A DNA stretch of 64,000 nt, taken from contig NZ_AWFA01000012.1 in the NCBI RefSeq assembly GCF_000682675.1, positions 124,001 to 188,000 on the forward strand, given 5' to 3'. Of this stretch, positions 46,230-56,568 are shown piece by piece. Source of the DNA: Hyphomonas pacifica. Lineage in GTDB: Bacteria; Pseudomonadota; Alphaproteobacteria; Caulobacterales; Hyphomonadaceae. A model generated the notes under the pieces. It saw nothing but the letters and a program-made list of their open reading frames with translations. It did not search any database and was not told where the DNA came from. Positions within the stretch are counted from its first letter, which is position 1, and every line of letters begins with the position of its first letter. The position numbers and the translations under genes are program-made.

Positions 46230-46909
46230 TCGTAACGGCGAACCAGCGCGACCAGACGACCCTGAACCTGTACCCGGTCCGGCCCAAAAATGCGGGTCTC
46301 AAAGGCCGGGTTCGCCGCTTCCAGCGCCACCGAAGCGCCCTTGCGCCGCAGGCGTTTCAGTGTGGCTTCCTCACCATCGATCAGCGCCACGACAATGTCG
46401 CCAGTATTGGCGGTATCCGTGCGGCAGCAGATCACGATGTCGCCTTCCAGAATGCCTGCATCAATCATGGAATCGCCCTGCACGACCAGCGCGAAATGCT
46501 CATCTCCCTCAGCCAGGCCATCAGGCGCGTTCACCTGGCCATTGTCTTCCTGAATGGCAGAGATTGGCAGGCCAGCCGCGATACGTCCGATCAGCGGCAC
46601 AGTACGGGAGCTTGGCTCTTGTGCAGGTTTGCCTGATGAGACCAGTGCCGGCTTGAATTCCTTGCGACCGCGCGGGGCGGTGGCGGGCGAAGCCGATTCC
46701 GGCAGCTTCAGCACTTCCAGTGCGCGGGCACGGTGAGCAAGACGGCGGATGAAGCCACGTTCCTCAAGCGCCGTAATGAGGCGATGGATGCCCGATTTGG
46801 AGGCAAGGTTCAGCGCGTCTTTCATTTCATCGAATGAAGGCGAAACGCCTGTGGCCTGAATGCGCTCATTGATAAAGAGCAGCAATTCCTTCTGTTTACT
46901 GGTAAGCAC
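46226..46909 (-). CDS. lexA: LexA SOS repressor
   Basis: Repressor of 227 residues controlling the DNA-damage response. N-terminal winged helix-turn-helix (about 1-65; [35 protein letters not shown]), then the S24 self-cleavage domain: scissile Ala-Gly in [11 protein letters not shown], catalytic Ser in [10 protein letters not shown] and Lys in GEEATLKRL. The SFDEM form is usual for alphaproteobacterial LexA. An SOS box lies 36 bases upstream, so it should repress itself. It follows trpC on the same strand and is convergent with comEC. Confidence 0.97.
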   Translation of the reverse strand: MLTSKQKELLLFINERIQATGVSPSFDEMKDALNLASKSGIHRLITALEERGFIRRLAHRARALEVLKLPESASPATAPRGRKEFKPALVSSGKPAQEPSSRTVPLIGRIAAGLPISAIQEDNGQVNAPDGLAEGDEHFALVVQGDSMIDAGILEGDIVICCRTDTANTGDIVVALIDGEEATLKRLRRKGASVALEAANPAFETRIFGPDRVQVQGRLVALVRRYD

Positions 46910-46934
46910 CGGGCACTCCCTTAAGCGAATCTCT

Positions 46935-46959
46935 GTTCACTTATGTTCTATATGTGTTC
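46935..46959. promoter_or_regulatory. SOS box (LexA operator) with an extra GTTC
   Basis: GTTC-N7-GTTC at 46945-46959, the exact alphaproteobacterial LexA site, 36 to 50 bases before the lexA start. A third GTTC stands at 46935-46938, six bases before the second, giving a GTTC-N6-GTTC-N7-GTTC series. Confidence 0.9.
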
Positions 46960-46969
46960 ATGCTTCGGG

Positions 46970-47773
46970 TCAATCTTTACCCGTTACTCTCATTTTTGTG
47001 ACTAGTTGAGCGCGGTCTTCTTCCATTTTCATTAGACTCTCTCCAACCAGAAAGCGACGCGCGCCGGTTTTACGCAGGCGATCTATGCTTTCAGCTGACG
47101 AAACGCCGCTCTCAGAGATCAGAACCTTGCCGTCTGGAATCAGCGGAGCCAATCGCTCAGTCGTGCTGAGGTCTGTTACCATGCGCTTCAGGTCCCGATT
47201 GTTCACTCCGATCAGCGGAGAGGGCAGCTTCAGCGCGCGCTCCAGCTCTTCCTCATTATGGGTTTCAAGAAGCACATCCATGCCCAGTTCCAACGCCGTG
47301 CCGGTCAGTTCCTCTGCCTGGCCATCGCTGAGGCAGGCCATGATGACCAGCACACAATCAGCGCCATAGGCCCGCGACTCCACCACCTGATAGGAGTCGA
47401 TCATGAAATCCTTGCGCAGCATGGGCAGGGTGACGACAGAGCGGATAGCCTGAAAGTCATCCAGGCTACCGCCAAAGCTCGGCCCATCCGTCAGGACGGA
47501 GAGACAGGCTGCGCCGCCATATTCATATTCCTGCGCGATGGCGACCGGGTCTGCGCCGGGAAGGATGTCCCCCGCAGAGGGGCTCTTGCGCTTCAGTTCG
47601 CAGATCAGGGCGTTCTCGTCATGCCCGGCCACCTGATCCAGCGCATGTGCAAAGCCACGCGGTTTGCGCGCCTTTAGTATTCGGTCCGCCAGTTCAGCAA
47701 GAGGACGCTCGCGCTTTAGCGCAGCCACCTCGTCCACCTTGTACTCAATAATCCGGTCGAGGGCGGTACTCAT
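46970..47773 (-). CDS. trpC: Indole-3-glycerol-phosphate synthase
   Basis: Tryptophan pathway enzyme of 267 residues that closes the indole ring from CdRP. TIM barrel with ICELKRKSPSAGDI (catalytic Lys), YEYGGAACLSVLTDGPSFGGS, LRKDFMIDSYQV, VLLETHNEEEL, GVNNRDLKR and SESGVSS. The ATG overlaps the trpD stop by four bases. lexA follows. In many relatives moaC and moeA lie between trpC and lexA; they are missing here. Confidence 0.97.
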   Translation of the reverse strand: MSTALDRIIEYKVDEVAALKRERPLAELADRILKARKPRGFAHALDQVAGHDENALICELKRKSPSAGDILPGADPVAIAQEYEYGGAACLSVLTDGPSFGGSLDDFQAIRSVVTLPMLRKDFMIDSYQVVESRAYGADCVLVIMACLSDGQAEELTGTALELGMDVLLETHNEEELERALKLPSPLIGVNNRDLKRMVTDLSTTERLAPLIPDGKVLISESGVSSAESIDRLRKTGARRFLVGESLMKMEEDRAQLVTKMRVTGKD

Positions 47774-48804
47774 TCAGGTGTTTGTCCATTGGAGAGGGCA
47801 ACAAGCTTGCGAAGCGTATCACGGGCGCGGCCAGTGTCGATTGCGCCGGCTGCCATGGCAACGCCGTCCTTCAGCGTCTCGGCTTTGCCGAATACGTGCA
47901 GGCCCGCCGCCGCGTTAAGCAGAACGACATCCCGGAACGGGCCCTCATGGCCATCCAGCAGCTCTGTCAGCGCCAGGGCATTCTCCTGCACGCTGGAGCC
48001 TTCCAGGGTTGAGAGCGGGCTGGTGTCTAGCCCGGCATCGGCGGGCGTGATCTCGAACTCGCGCAGTTCGCCGCCCATGACTTCGCAGACCTTTGTTGTG
48101 CCCGCGATGGAGATCTCGTCGATACCGTCCATGCCATGCACGACCCAGGCACGCTTGGTGCCCAGTCGGTTCAGAGTCTCGGCCATGGGGCGCACCCATT
48201 CCGCAGCTGGCACGCCCAGCACCTGATACTCGGCATTGGCGGGATTGCTGAGCGGCCCCAGCAGATTGAAGATAGTGCGAATGCCCAGTTTTGAGCGGAC
48301 CGGTGCAACATGGCGCATCGCGCTGTGATGGGTGCGGGCATAGAGGAAGGCCACGCCAGCCCCGTCGAGACAGGTGCGGAAGGTTTCTTCGTCAATCTCA
48401 AGGTTCACACCCAGCGCTTCAAGCACGTCGGCAGAGCCGGATTTGGGGGGCACAGAGCGATTGCCATGCTTGGCCACCCGGCCACCGCAGGCCGCGATGA
48501 CAAGGGCGCTGGCGGTGGAGGTATTCAGGCTCTTCCAGGTCAGCCCGCCAGTGCCGCACGTATCCAGGACCGGGCCTTCGACATGCACCTTACGGGCATG
48601 CTGGCGCATGATGGTCGCCCCGGCAGACAGTTCGTCTGCTGTCTCGCCACGCACGGTCAGTCCCATCAGGAAAGCGCCAATCTCTTCCGGCGCTGCTTCA
48701 CCAGAGAGCAGCATGTCGAATGCGTCTTCCAGCATCTGCCGGTCGAGAGGCTGGCGGCGCGCAAGCGCCTTCAGGGCAATGGTAAGGGAAGTTTCTGCTG
48801 ACAT
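47770..48804 (-). CDS. trpD: Anthranilate phosphoribosyltransferase
   Basis: Transfers the phosphoribosyl group of PRPP to anthranilate. 344 residues from the ATG at 48804; the longer open frame to 48888 adds 28 residues unlike the family. PRPP site: LDTCGTGG, NTSTASALVIAACGGRVAKHGNRS. The next bases code for VPPKSGSADVLEALG, where most TrpD proteins have Ser-Ser or Ser-Gly in place of Pro-Pro. The gene overlaps trpC by four bases. It is separated from trpG by a PNPOx-like gene on the other strand, so trpDC has its own promoter or none within reach of trpEG. Confidence 0.96.
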   Translation of the reverse strand: MSAETSLTIALKALARRQPLDRQMLEDAFDMLLSGEAAPEEIGAFLMGLTVRGETADELSAGATIMRQHARKVHVEGPVLDTCGTGGLTWKSLNTSTASALVIAACGGRVAKHGNRSVPPKSGSADVLEALGVNLEIDEETFRTCLDGAGVAFLYARTHHSAMRHVAPVRSKLGIRTIFNLLGPLSNPANAEYQVLGVPAAEWVRPMAETLNRLGTKRAWVVHGMDGIDEISIAGTTKVCEVMGGELREFEITPADAGLDTSPLSTLEGSSVQENALALTELLDGHEGPFRDVVLLNAAAGLHVFGKAETLKDGVAMAAGAIDTGRARDTLRKLVALSNGQTPE

Positions 48805-48966
48805 GTCATGACTCTGAATTGCGTCCGCTGGTGCATAGGTTGCCGCGGGCAATGAAATCAACCCTGAACTCGCAATTGCGGGCCTCAATCGGTGCGGGCT
48901 GATGGAACTGAGGGCAGGAGGGCTGCGTTCAGACTCCAGTTAGTAGACAATGGAGATTCCCCCCTC

Positions 48967-49443
48967 ATGACGAATATTGCAGACAAAGAGCAGACCGAGA
49001 AGTTCTGGGACAAACTGGATGATTGCCGGACCGGCATGCTGGTCATTGATGGCCGCGCGGTTCCGATGTCCCATTATGTCGATGAAAACCACAGGGAGAT
49101 CTGGTTCATCACGGCGAAAGGCACCTACATGAGCGATCACGCCGATGGTCAGGATGCGCACTATATCATCTGCAATGACAAGAAGGGCCTCTATGCCAGC
49201 CTGCGCGGACGTATCACCTCCGAGATAAACCCAAAAAAGCTGGAAGAGTATTGGAGCTTTGTCGCCGCCAGCTGGTACGAAGACGGCAAGAATGATCCGG
49301 ACGTCCAGCTGCTGAAGCTATCCCTCAAGGATGGTGAAATCTGGACCGCCAAGAATGGCGCGGTCTTCATGTTTGAAGTGGCCAAGGCGAACCTCACCGA
49401 TTCCAAACCTGATATCGGCGAGCATTTCGAGATCAGCTTCTAG
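48967..49443 (+). CDS. Pyridoxamine 5'-phosphate oxidase-fold, general stress protein 26-like
   Basis: Flavin-binding split-barrel protein of 158 residues (FWDKLDDCRTGMLVIDGRAVPMSHYVDENHREIWFITAKGTYMSDHADG, then YEDGKNDPDVQLLKLSLKDGEIWTA). This group binds FMN or FAD and is linked to stress, but no reaction is assigned. I use the ATG at 48967. The gene sits on the plus strand inside the trp cluster, between trpG and trpD, and its stop shares the CTAG with the trpG stop. It is the odd member of an otherwise conserved minus-strand block. Confidence 0.9.
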   Translation: MTNIADKEQTEKFWDKLDDCRTGMLVIDGRAVPMSHYVDENHREIWFITAKGTYMSDHADGQDAHYIICNDKKGLYASLRGRITSEINPKKLEEYWSFVAASWYEDGKNDPDVQLLKLSLKDGEIWTAKNGAVFMFEVAKANLTDSKPDIGEHFEISF

Positions 49444-50024
49444 AGCTTGTCCAGCCAGTTCTTGAGCAGGGCGTGGCCGTGTTCGGTGAGGATGCTTTCC
49501 GGGTGGAATTGCACACCGTAGATCGGCCGCGTCTTGTGGTGCAGGGCCATAACTTCGCCGTCATCGGTGAAGGCATCGGCGATCAGCACATCCGGCAGAC
49601 CGTCCGGCCTCACAGCAAGAGAGTGATAGCGCACGACGCGGTAGCTTTCCGGCAGTCCCGCAAACAGGTCTCCGCCGGTCTGGTGGATGTCTGACAGTTT
49701 GCCGTGGCGGATTTCGCGCGCGGTGATGACTTCACCTCCGAAGGCCTGACCGATCGACTGGTGGCCAAGGCAGACGCCCAGAATGGGCAGGTCTTCCGGC
49801 GCACCCTGGATCAGCGCCACGCAGATGCCCGCCTCATTCGGAGAGCAGGGGCCCGGCGACAGAAGGATGCCGTCTGCACCGCTGGCGAGAGCCTCTTCGA
49901 CCGTCAGTTCATCATTGCGCACGACGCGCGTTTCTGCGCCCAGCTCTTCCAGATAGTGGACGAGATTCCAGGTGAAGCTGTCATAATTGTCGATGACGAG
50001 GACGTGCTTCTTCTTCGCGCTCAT
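49440..50024 (-). CDS. trpG: Anthranilate synthase glutaminase component
   Basis: Class I glutamine amidotransferase of 194 residues giving ammonia to TrpE. Catalytic Cys in PILGVCLGHQSIGQAFGG; His-Glu in GVQFHPESILTEHG; N-terminal VLVIDNYDSFTWNLVHYLEELG. It could also serve aminodeoxychorismate synthase, since many bacteria use one such protein for both. Start overlaps the trpE stop by four bases; stop overlaps the convergent PNPOx-like gene. Confidence 0.96.
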   Translation of the reverse strand: MSAKKKHVLVIDNYDSFTWNLVHYLEELGAETRVVRNDELTVEEALASGADGILLSPGPCSPNEAGICVALIQGAPEDLPILGVCLGHQSIGQAFGGEVITAREIRHGKLSDIHQTGGDLFAGLPESYRVVRYHSLAVRPDGLPDVLIADAFTDDGEVMALHHKTRPIYGVQFHPESILTEHGHALLKNWLDKL

Positions 50025-51448
50025 TGGTCAAACTCATAGGAGGCAGCCAGTTCGGCAGCGCGGCGCAGGGCGCCTGCCTTGTGGACGGTTTCGTCATATT
50101 CGTATTGAGGCTTGGAATCTAGCACGACCCCGCCGCCCGCCTGGATGTGCAGCTGGCCATCCTTGATGATGGCGGTGCGCAAGGCGATGCAGGTGTCGAG
50201 ATCACCATTCCAGCCGAAATAGCCGACCGCGCCGCCATAGATTCCGCGGCGATGGGTTTCCATCTCGTCGATGATCTGCATGGCACGGATCTTCGGGGCA
50301 CCTGACACTGTGCCTGCCGGGAAGCCGGCAAACAGCGCATCAACACTGTCGAGGCCTTCGCGCAAGTCTCCCTCAACATGGCTGACAATATGCATGACGT
50401 GGGAATAGCGCTCGACGATGAACTGCTCGGTAACGGTCACGCTGCCATAGGCGGCGACACGGCCGACATCATTGCGGCCAAGGTCCAGCAGCATCAGATG
50501 CTCGGCGATCTCCTTGGGATCGTTCAGCAGATCCTGCGCGCGGCGGGCATCTTCCTCGGCGTCCCCACTACGCGGCCGGGTGCCGGCAATCGGACGGATG
50601 GCGACGCGGCCATCACGGACGCGCACAAGGATCTCCGGGCTGGAGCCGACGAGGCAGACATCGCCCAGATTCATGTGGAACATGAAGGCGGACGGGTTCA
50701 ACCTGCGCAGGGCGCGATAGAAGCTGATGGACTTGCGCGGGAAGGGCGTCGAGAAACGCTGGCTCGGTACAACCTGAAAGATGTCGCCTGCACGAATGTA
50801 GTCCTTGCAGGTTTCGACCATCTCGAAATAGCGCTCCTGAGAGGTATTCGAAACCGGCTCGACCAGCACCGGCGCCTGGTCCTTAGGCGGCATCTGGGGC
50901 AGGCGCTCCAGCTTCTGCTCCACTTCATCAAGCAGGGCGTTGATCTCCACATCCTGGCCATCCTCGACACGGCCGATCAGCAGGATCTCCTGATAGATGT
51001 GATCGAACACGATAACGACGCGTGGCACGACCAGCAGCGTCTCGGGCACGTTCAGCATATCCGGCTTGGTGATTTTAACCGGCTCGACATACTGGATCAT
51101 ATCATAGCCGACATAGCCGAAAGCCCCGGACGCCATGGGCGGCAGGGCTTCGTCAGCCGAGGCGCGGGCATCGCGGACAAAAGCCTTCAGCGCCGTGACC
51201 GGATCCCCATCCTGTTCAACGGGTTCAGAAAAGCTGACATCTCTGGCGATTTCTGCCTTGCCATTCAGGATGCGAAACCAGCGACCAGGCTCCAGCCCGA
51301 TAAAGGAATAGCGGCCCAGACGTTCGCCGCCCGCAATGGACTCGAACAGAAAGCTGCCGGGCGTCTCGTCGCCGAGCTTCAGCATGGCTGCAACGGGAGT
51401 TTCTATATCCCCGATGCGCCGCCGGACGATCAGTTGTGCCTGGCTCAT
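50021..51448 (-). CDS. trpE: Anthranilate synthase component I
   Basis: Chorismate-using enzyme of 475 residues that makes anthranilate with TrpG. Features: N-terminal tryptophan-binding region (SFLFESIAGGERLGRYSFIGLEP), the chorismate-binding domain with DIFQVVPSQRFSTPF, IAGTRPRSGDAEEDARRAQDLLNDPKE, FPAGTVSGAPKIRAMQIIDE and the C-terminal IQAGGGVVLDSKPQYEYDET. ATGA-type overlaps link it to ppiD upstream and trpG downstream. I see no Trp-rich leader peptide before ppiD-trpE. Confidence 0.97.
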   Translation of the reverse strand: MSQAQLIVRRRIGDIETPVAAMLKLGDETPGSFLFESIAGGERLGRYSFIGLEPGRWFRILNGKAEIARDVSFSEPVEQDGDPVTALKAFVRDARASADEALPPMASGAFGYVGYDMIQYVEPVKITKPDMLNVPETLLVVPRVVIVFDHIYQEILLIGRVEDGQDVEINALLDEVEQKLERLPQMPPKDQAPVLVEPVSNTSQERYFEMVETCKDYIRAGDIFQVVPSQRFSTPFPRKSISFYRALRRLNPSAFMFHMNLGDVCLVGSSPEILVRVRDGRVAIRPIAGTRPRSGDAEEDARRAQDLLNDPKEIAEHLMLLDLGRNDVGRVAAYGSVTVTEQFIVERYSHVMHIVSHVEGDLREGLDSVDALFAGFPAGTVSGAPKIRAMQIIDEMETHRRGIYGGAVGYFGWNGDLDTCIALRTAIIKDGQLHIQAGGGVVLDSKPQYEYDETVHKAGALRRAAELAASYEFDQ

Positions 51449-53358
51449 TGGTCTGTCGAAATCGAAGCCTTGTAGGCGTTCAGGGCGGCTTCATTGGTGC
51501 GCAGTTTCATATACGCCTGGATCTCTCCATCGAGGGCCTGATTAAGATCAGACTGCAGCGAGGTGATCAGAGAGGTATCGGCAATCGGCGCGATGCTCGC
51601 GATCTGGGTCTCGTCCGGCGGCGTGATTCTCAGCACTTCAAGTACCAGAACAATGTTGCCGTCACGGCTCGGGAAGGTGAAGACTTCGCCTTCCTTGCCG
51701 GAGAAGATGGAGGCGATGGCCTGAGTCGGCAGGCCGGTATCAGCCGCATTTCGACGTGAGATCGGGGCGGGCGGACTTTCGACCTCTGTGTCAGACTTGC
51801 GGGCCTCGACCTCCAGCGTGGTCTCGCCGGACTGGAGACGCTCCTTCAGCTGGTCCAGAGCCGTCTGGCGGGCATTTGTCTCACGCTCGCGCAGCAGGTT
51901 GCGGCGGACGCGTTCCTTGATCTGGTCGAATTCCGGTGTGTAGGCCTCGATGATCTTGCGAGGAGAGGTCAGGAAGATACCGGTCGGGCCGTCATAGCGG
52001 TTGCTGGTTTCACCAACAGGGATCTGAAAGGCCTGCGCGAAGGCATCGCCGGCATTGATCAGGCTGACCATGGGCGCGCCTTCCTCGGTCACTCCCTGCG
52101 GACCAACGGGGGCGAACGTCATGATCGGAACATTCAGCTCCTCGCCAATCTGGCTGAGCGGATAGCCGGCACCGATGGCGCGGTCGAGAGCTTCCATCTT
52201 CTCATACAGCATGACCTCAGCGCGCTCGCGAGAGAGCTGGTCGCGGATTTCCTGTTCCACCTGTTCCAGCGGCAGCACAGCACCTGGCTGAACAGACATC
52301 AGGCGGGCAATCATCCACTGATTGCCACGCTCGACCGGGCCAAACAGGGCGCCACTCTGCTTGCCAGGCCCGAACATGGCTTCGGCCAGATCCTTGTCAG
52401 CGGTGCCTTCCTTGCGGCCTGTTTTGGTTTCGCGATTGGCGACCCCTTGCAGGCTAGCAGAGTCGCCGCCGGCTGCGAGCAGGCCAAAAGCCGAGCGGGC
52501 TGCTTCGCGCGTGTCGAAGTAAAGCTCCACATAGGTGCGGGTGTCAGGCTCGGAATAGCGCTCGGTCTTGCTGGCCTCATAGATCGTGGCGATCTCCTGA
52601 TCGGTGACCGTGACCTGAGAGATGAAGTCTTCCGACGACATTTTGAGCATGTCGATCATGCGGCGCTCAGGCTGTTTCAGGCTTTCGAGGTTTTCATCAT
52701 AGAAGGCGCGCACTTCCTCGTCTGTCGGGGCATCCGGCTCCGGCAGCTTGGTGGCATCCAACAGGAACCAGGCGACTTCACGTTCCTCACCAATGTAGCG
52801 GGCCTGCAGGTTCGACAGTGTCTTGGCCGGATAGATGGCCGCATTGGCCCCATTGCGCAGGGCCTTGAGGATCAGATCATCTGCGACCTGCTGCTCATAT
52901 TCCTTCTGTGTGATGCGGCTGCTGTAGAGTACTTGGCGATAGGTATCGAGGTCCAGCGCGCCGGTGAGCGGGTTCTTGAAGGCGTCGACCGTCTTCAATT
53001 CCTCTACCACAGCATCCGCGGAAGGGTGGATGCCGATGGATTCGGCAAAGCCGAGCAGGGTGAGTTTAGCCGCTTCCATCTGGAACAGCTGGTCAATCAT
53101 ACCCTGTTCCTGCAGCTGGCTTTTTGTCATCGGCTCTTCTGATTCGGCATTGATATTCCGGATCACAGTCTCGACGCGGCGGTCAAAAGCCTGCGGATCA
53201 ATCGAGCGGCTGCCCGAAGCGGCGAGGTTTGACCCCAAGCCGCCGCGGATCTGCGCGAACATCTGGTCCACGCCCCAGAACGCCATCCCCGCGATGATGA
53301 TCATGACAATAATTTTCCCGACGAAGGAATTCATCAGGCTTTTCATCAAGGCTAGCAT
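51445..53358 (-). CDS. ppiD: PpiD-like periplasmic chaperone/peptidyl-prolyl isomerase
   Basis: Protein of 637 residues with one N-terminal membrane helix (about 13-32, VGKIIVMIIIAGMAFWGVDQM), a SurA-like N-terminal chaperone region (about 35-200), a parvulin-like region (about 240-380) and a C-terminal helical part. It should be anchored in the inner membrane near the Sec translocon and help outer-membrane proteins fold. The parvulin core is weakly conserved, so isomerase activity is uncertain. The start is divergent from tpiA (85 bases). Its stop overlaps the trpE start by four bases, the usual ppiD-trpE arrangement in this group. Confidence 0.9.
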   Translation of the reverse strand: MLALMKSLMNSFVGKIIVMIIIAGMAFWGVDQMFAQIRGGLGSNLAASGSRSIDPQAFDRRVETVIRNINAESEEPMTKSQLQEQGMIDQLFQMEAAKLTLLGFAESIGIHPSADAVVEELKTVDAFKNPLTGALDLDTYRQVLYSSRITQKEYEQQVADDLILKALRNGANAAIYPAKTLSNLQARYIGEEREVAWFLLDATKLPEPDAPTDEEVRAFYDENLESLKQPERRMIDMLKMSSEDFISQVTVTDQEIATIYEASKTERYSEPDTRTYVELYFDTREAARSAFGLLAAGGDSASLQGVANRETKTGRKEGTADKDLAEAMFGPGKQSGALFGPVERGNQWMIARLMSVQPGAVLPLEQVEQEIRDQLSRERAEVMLYEKMEALDRAIGAGYPLSQIGEELNVPIMTFAPVGPQGVTEEGAPMVSLINAGDAFAQAFQIPVGETSNRYDGPTGIFLTSPRKIIEAYTPEFDQIKERVRRNLLRERETNARQTALDQLKERLQSGETTLEVEARKSDTEVESPPAPISRRNAADTGLPTQAIASIFSGKEGEVFTFPSRDGNIVLVLEVLRITPPDETQIASIAPIADTSLITSLQSDLNQALDGEIQAYMKLRTNEAALNAYKASISTDQ

Positions 53359-53443
53359 ATCGGCAGCGTCTTTCTGGCAGGTTGAGGGGTGGTCCAGTGC
53401 TTGCTAGGCGACCCGGCAATGTCTTTCAAGATAGGGATAGCTT

Positions 53444-54193
53444 ATGGCCAGAACACTGATAGCCGGTAACTGGAAAATGAACGGGCTCAAAGAAAGCCTT
53501 GGGGAAATCCGGACAGTCGCCTCGGAGATGGGTAAAGCACGCGAAGGGGTTGAGGTTCTGCTATGCGTTCCGGCGACCCTTCTGGCGCTTGCCGCAGAGG
53601 CTGCACAGGGCTCTGCGCTCAAGGTAGGCGGAGAGACCTGTCACCCGAAAGCCAGTGGCGCGCATACAGGGGACATATCTGCTGAAATGCTTGCAGATGC
53701 GGGCGCATCGCACGTCATTGTTGGTCATTCTGAGCGCCGCATGGATCATGCCGAAAACAATGAAACCGTCGCCGCGCAGGCCGAAGCAGCGCTGCGGGCA
53801 GGCCTGACGCCGATCATCTGCATCGGGGAGAGCCTGGAACAGCGCAAGGCCGGCGAGACGCTGGATTTCGTGGCAAGCCAGATCAAAGGCTCAATTCCGG
53901 CTGGTGTGGATGCCGAACAAATTGTCATTGCCTATGAGCCAATTTGGGCCATCGGTACGGGCGAAGTGGCCAGTGTGGAACAGATTGATGAAGTGCACCG
54001 CGCCATCCGTGCCCGCCTGGGCGAGCGATTCGGCCCGGAAAAGGCAGATCTCATCCCTCTGCTGTATGGCGGCAGCATGAAACCGGACAATGCCGGGGAA
54101 ATTCTGGCCATAGATGACGTAAATGGGGGGCTTATCGGGGGTGCCAGCTTGAAGGCGACCGACTTCCTCGCCATCTACGCGCAAGCAAAGTAG
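53444..54193 (+). CDS. tpiA: Triose-phosphate isomerase
   Basis: Interconverts dihydroxyacetone phosphate and glyceraldehyde 3-phosphate. 249 residues, normal. Active site: Lys in IAGNWKMNGL, His in VIVGHSERR, Glu in IAYEPIWAIGTG; phosphate loop in LYGGSMKPDN and GLIGGASL. First of the plus-strand trio tpiA-secG-pyrG; secG follows after 94 bases. Confidence 0.98.
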   Translation: MARTLIAGNWKMNGLKESLGEIRTVASEMGKAREGVEVLLCVPATLLALAAEAAQGSALKVGGETCHPKASGAHTGDISAEMLADAGASHVIVGHSERRMDHAENNETVAAQAEAALRAGLTPIICIGESLEQRKAGETLDFVASQIKGSIPAGVDAEQIVIAYEPIWAIGTGEVASVEQIDEVHRAIRARLGERFGPEKADLIPLLYGGSMKPDNAGEILAIDDVNGGLIGGASLKATDFLAIYAQAK

Positions 54194-54287
54194 ACTGCCA
54201 AATTAAACAAGACTGAAGCCCAAGGCTTGGCGTCCGCGTTCAATGACGATATGCGGGCCGCTTGAATTTCACTGGGACGCACCCGCC

Positions 54288-54782
54288 ATGCAGACTGTCA
54301 TACTTACCGTTCATATCATTGCGTGTATCGTGATGACTGGCCTCGTGTTGCTTCAGAAGTCCGAAGGCGGTGGCCTTGGACTGGGTGGTGGTGGTGGCGG
54401 TGCTGGCTCCCTGATGTCCGGACGGGGCGCTGCTGGCGCTCTGGTGCGGTCCACGATCATCTTTGGCGGCATCTTCTTTGTCACCAGCCTGGCGCTGACG
54501 ACCATTGCCAACCGCAACAATGACACCCGTTCGGAAGTCGAGCGGGCGCTGGGCGCGGACGATGCGACCACGGGCACCGGAAGCCCGGCAGACCTGCTGG
54601 ACCCGACAGCCCCGCTGCTGGAAGGCCAGGAAGGCCTCGGCACACCGGAAGCTGATGATAATCTGCCGACCACTCTGACAGACCCGACCGTCGATACGCC
54701 TGTGGAAGAAGCCCCTGCAAATGAGGCTACTGCCACGGAGACTGCGCCGGAAGGTGATGGCGGGGAAAGTAATCCCCAATAA
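54288..54782 (+). CDS. secG: Preprotein translocase subunit SecG
   Basis: Small inner-membrane protein of the SecYEG channel. Two membrane helices (about 1-20, MQTVILTVHIIACIVMTGLV, and about 50-72) flank the conserved LLQKSEGGGLGLGGGGGGAGSLMSGRGA loop. The tail after residue 80 is long (about 85 residues), acidic and rich in Pro/Thr/Glu, an extension common in alphaproteobacteria. 164 residues from the ATG at 54288; an upstream in-frame ATG at 54243 adds 15 unlikely residues. pyrG follows. Confidence 0.95.
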   Translation: MQTVILTVHIIACIVMTGLVLLQKSEGGGLGLGGGGGGAGSLMSGRGAAGALVRSTIIFGGIFFVTSLALTTIANRNNDTRSEVERALGADDATTGTGSPADLLDPTAPLLEGQEGLGTPEADDNLPTTLTDPTVDTPVEEAPANEATATETAPEGDGGESNPQ

Positions 54783-56483
<1,701 letters not shown>

Positions 56484-56512
56484 GCCGGGAACTTTCTTTC
56501 ACGCAGCACTGG

Positions 56513-56553
56513 CGCCCGGCGCGGACAAATGGTCCGGCCGGGCGTTTGTTTTT
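56513..56553 (+). terminator. Rho-independent terminator of pyrG
   Basis: Stem CGCCCGGC (56513-56520) / GCCGGGCG (56537-56544), with an inner GGAC/GTCC pairing (56523-56526 / 56532-56535), followed by TTTGTTTTT. Confidence 0.9.
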
Positions 56554-56568
56554 GGGGTGGGGCAAGCC

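Noticed and set aside
50378-51475. Open frame of 365 codons opposite trpE
   Set aside because: Shadow of trpE; no recognisable domain.
53359-53443. Tryptophan attenuator before ppiD-trpE
   Set aside because: No leader peptide with Trp codons and no terminator/antiterminator pair.
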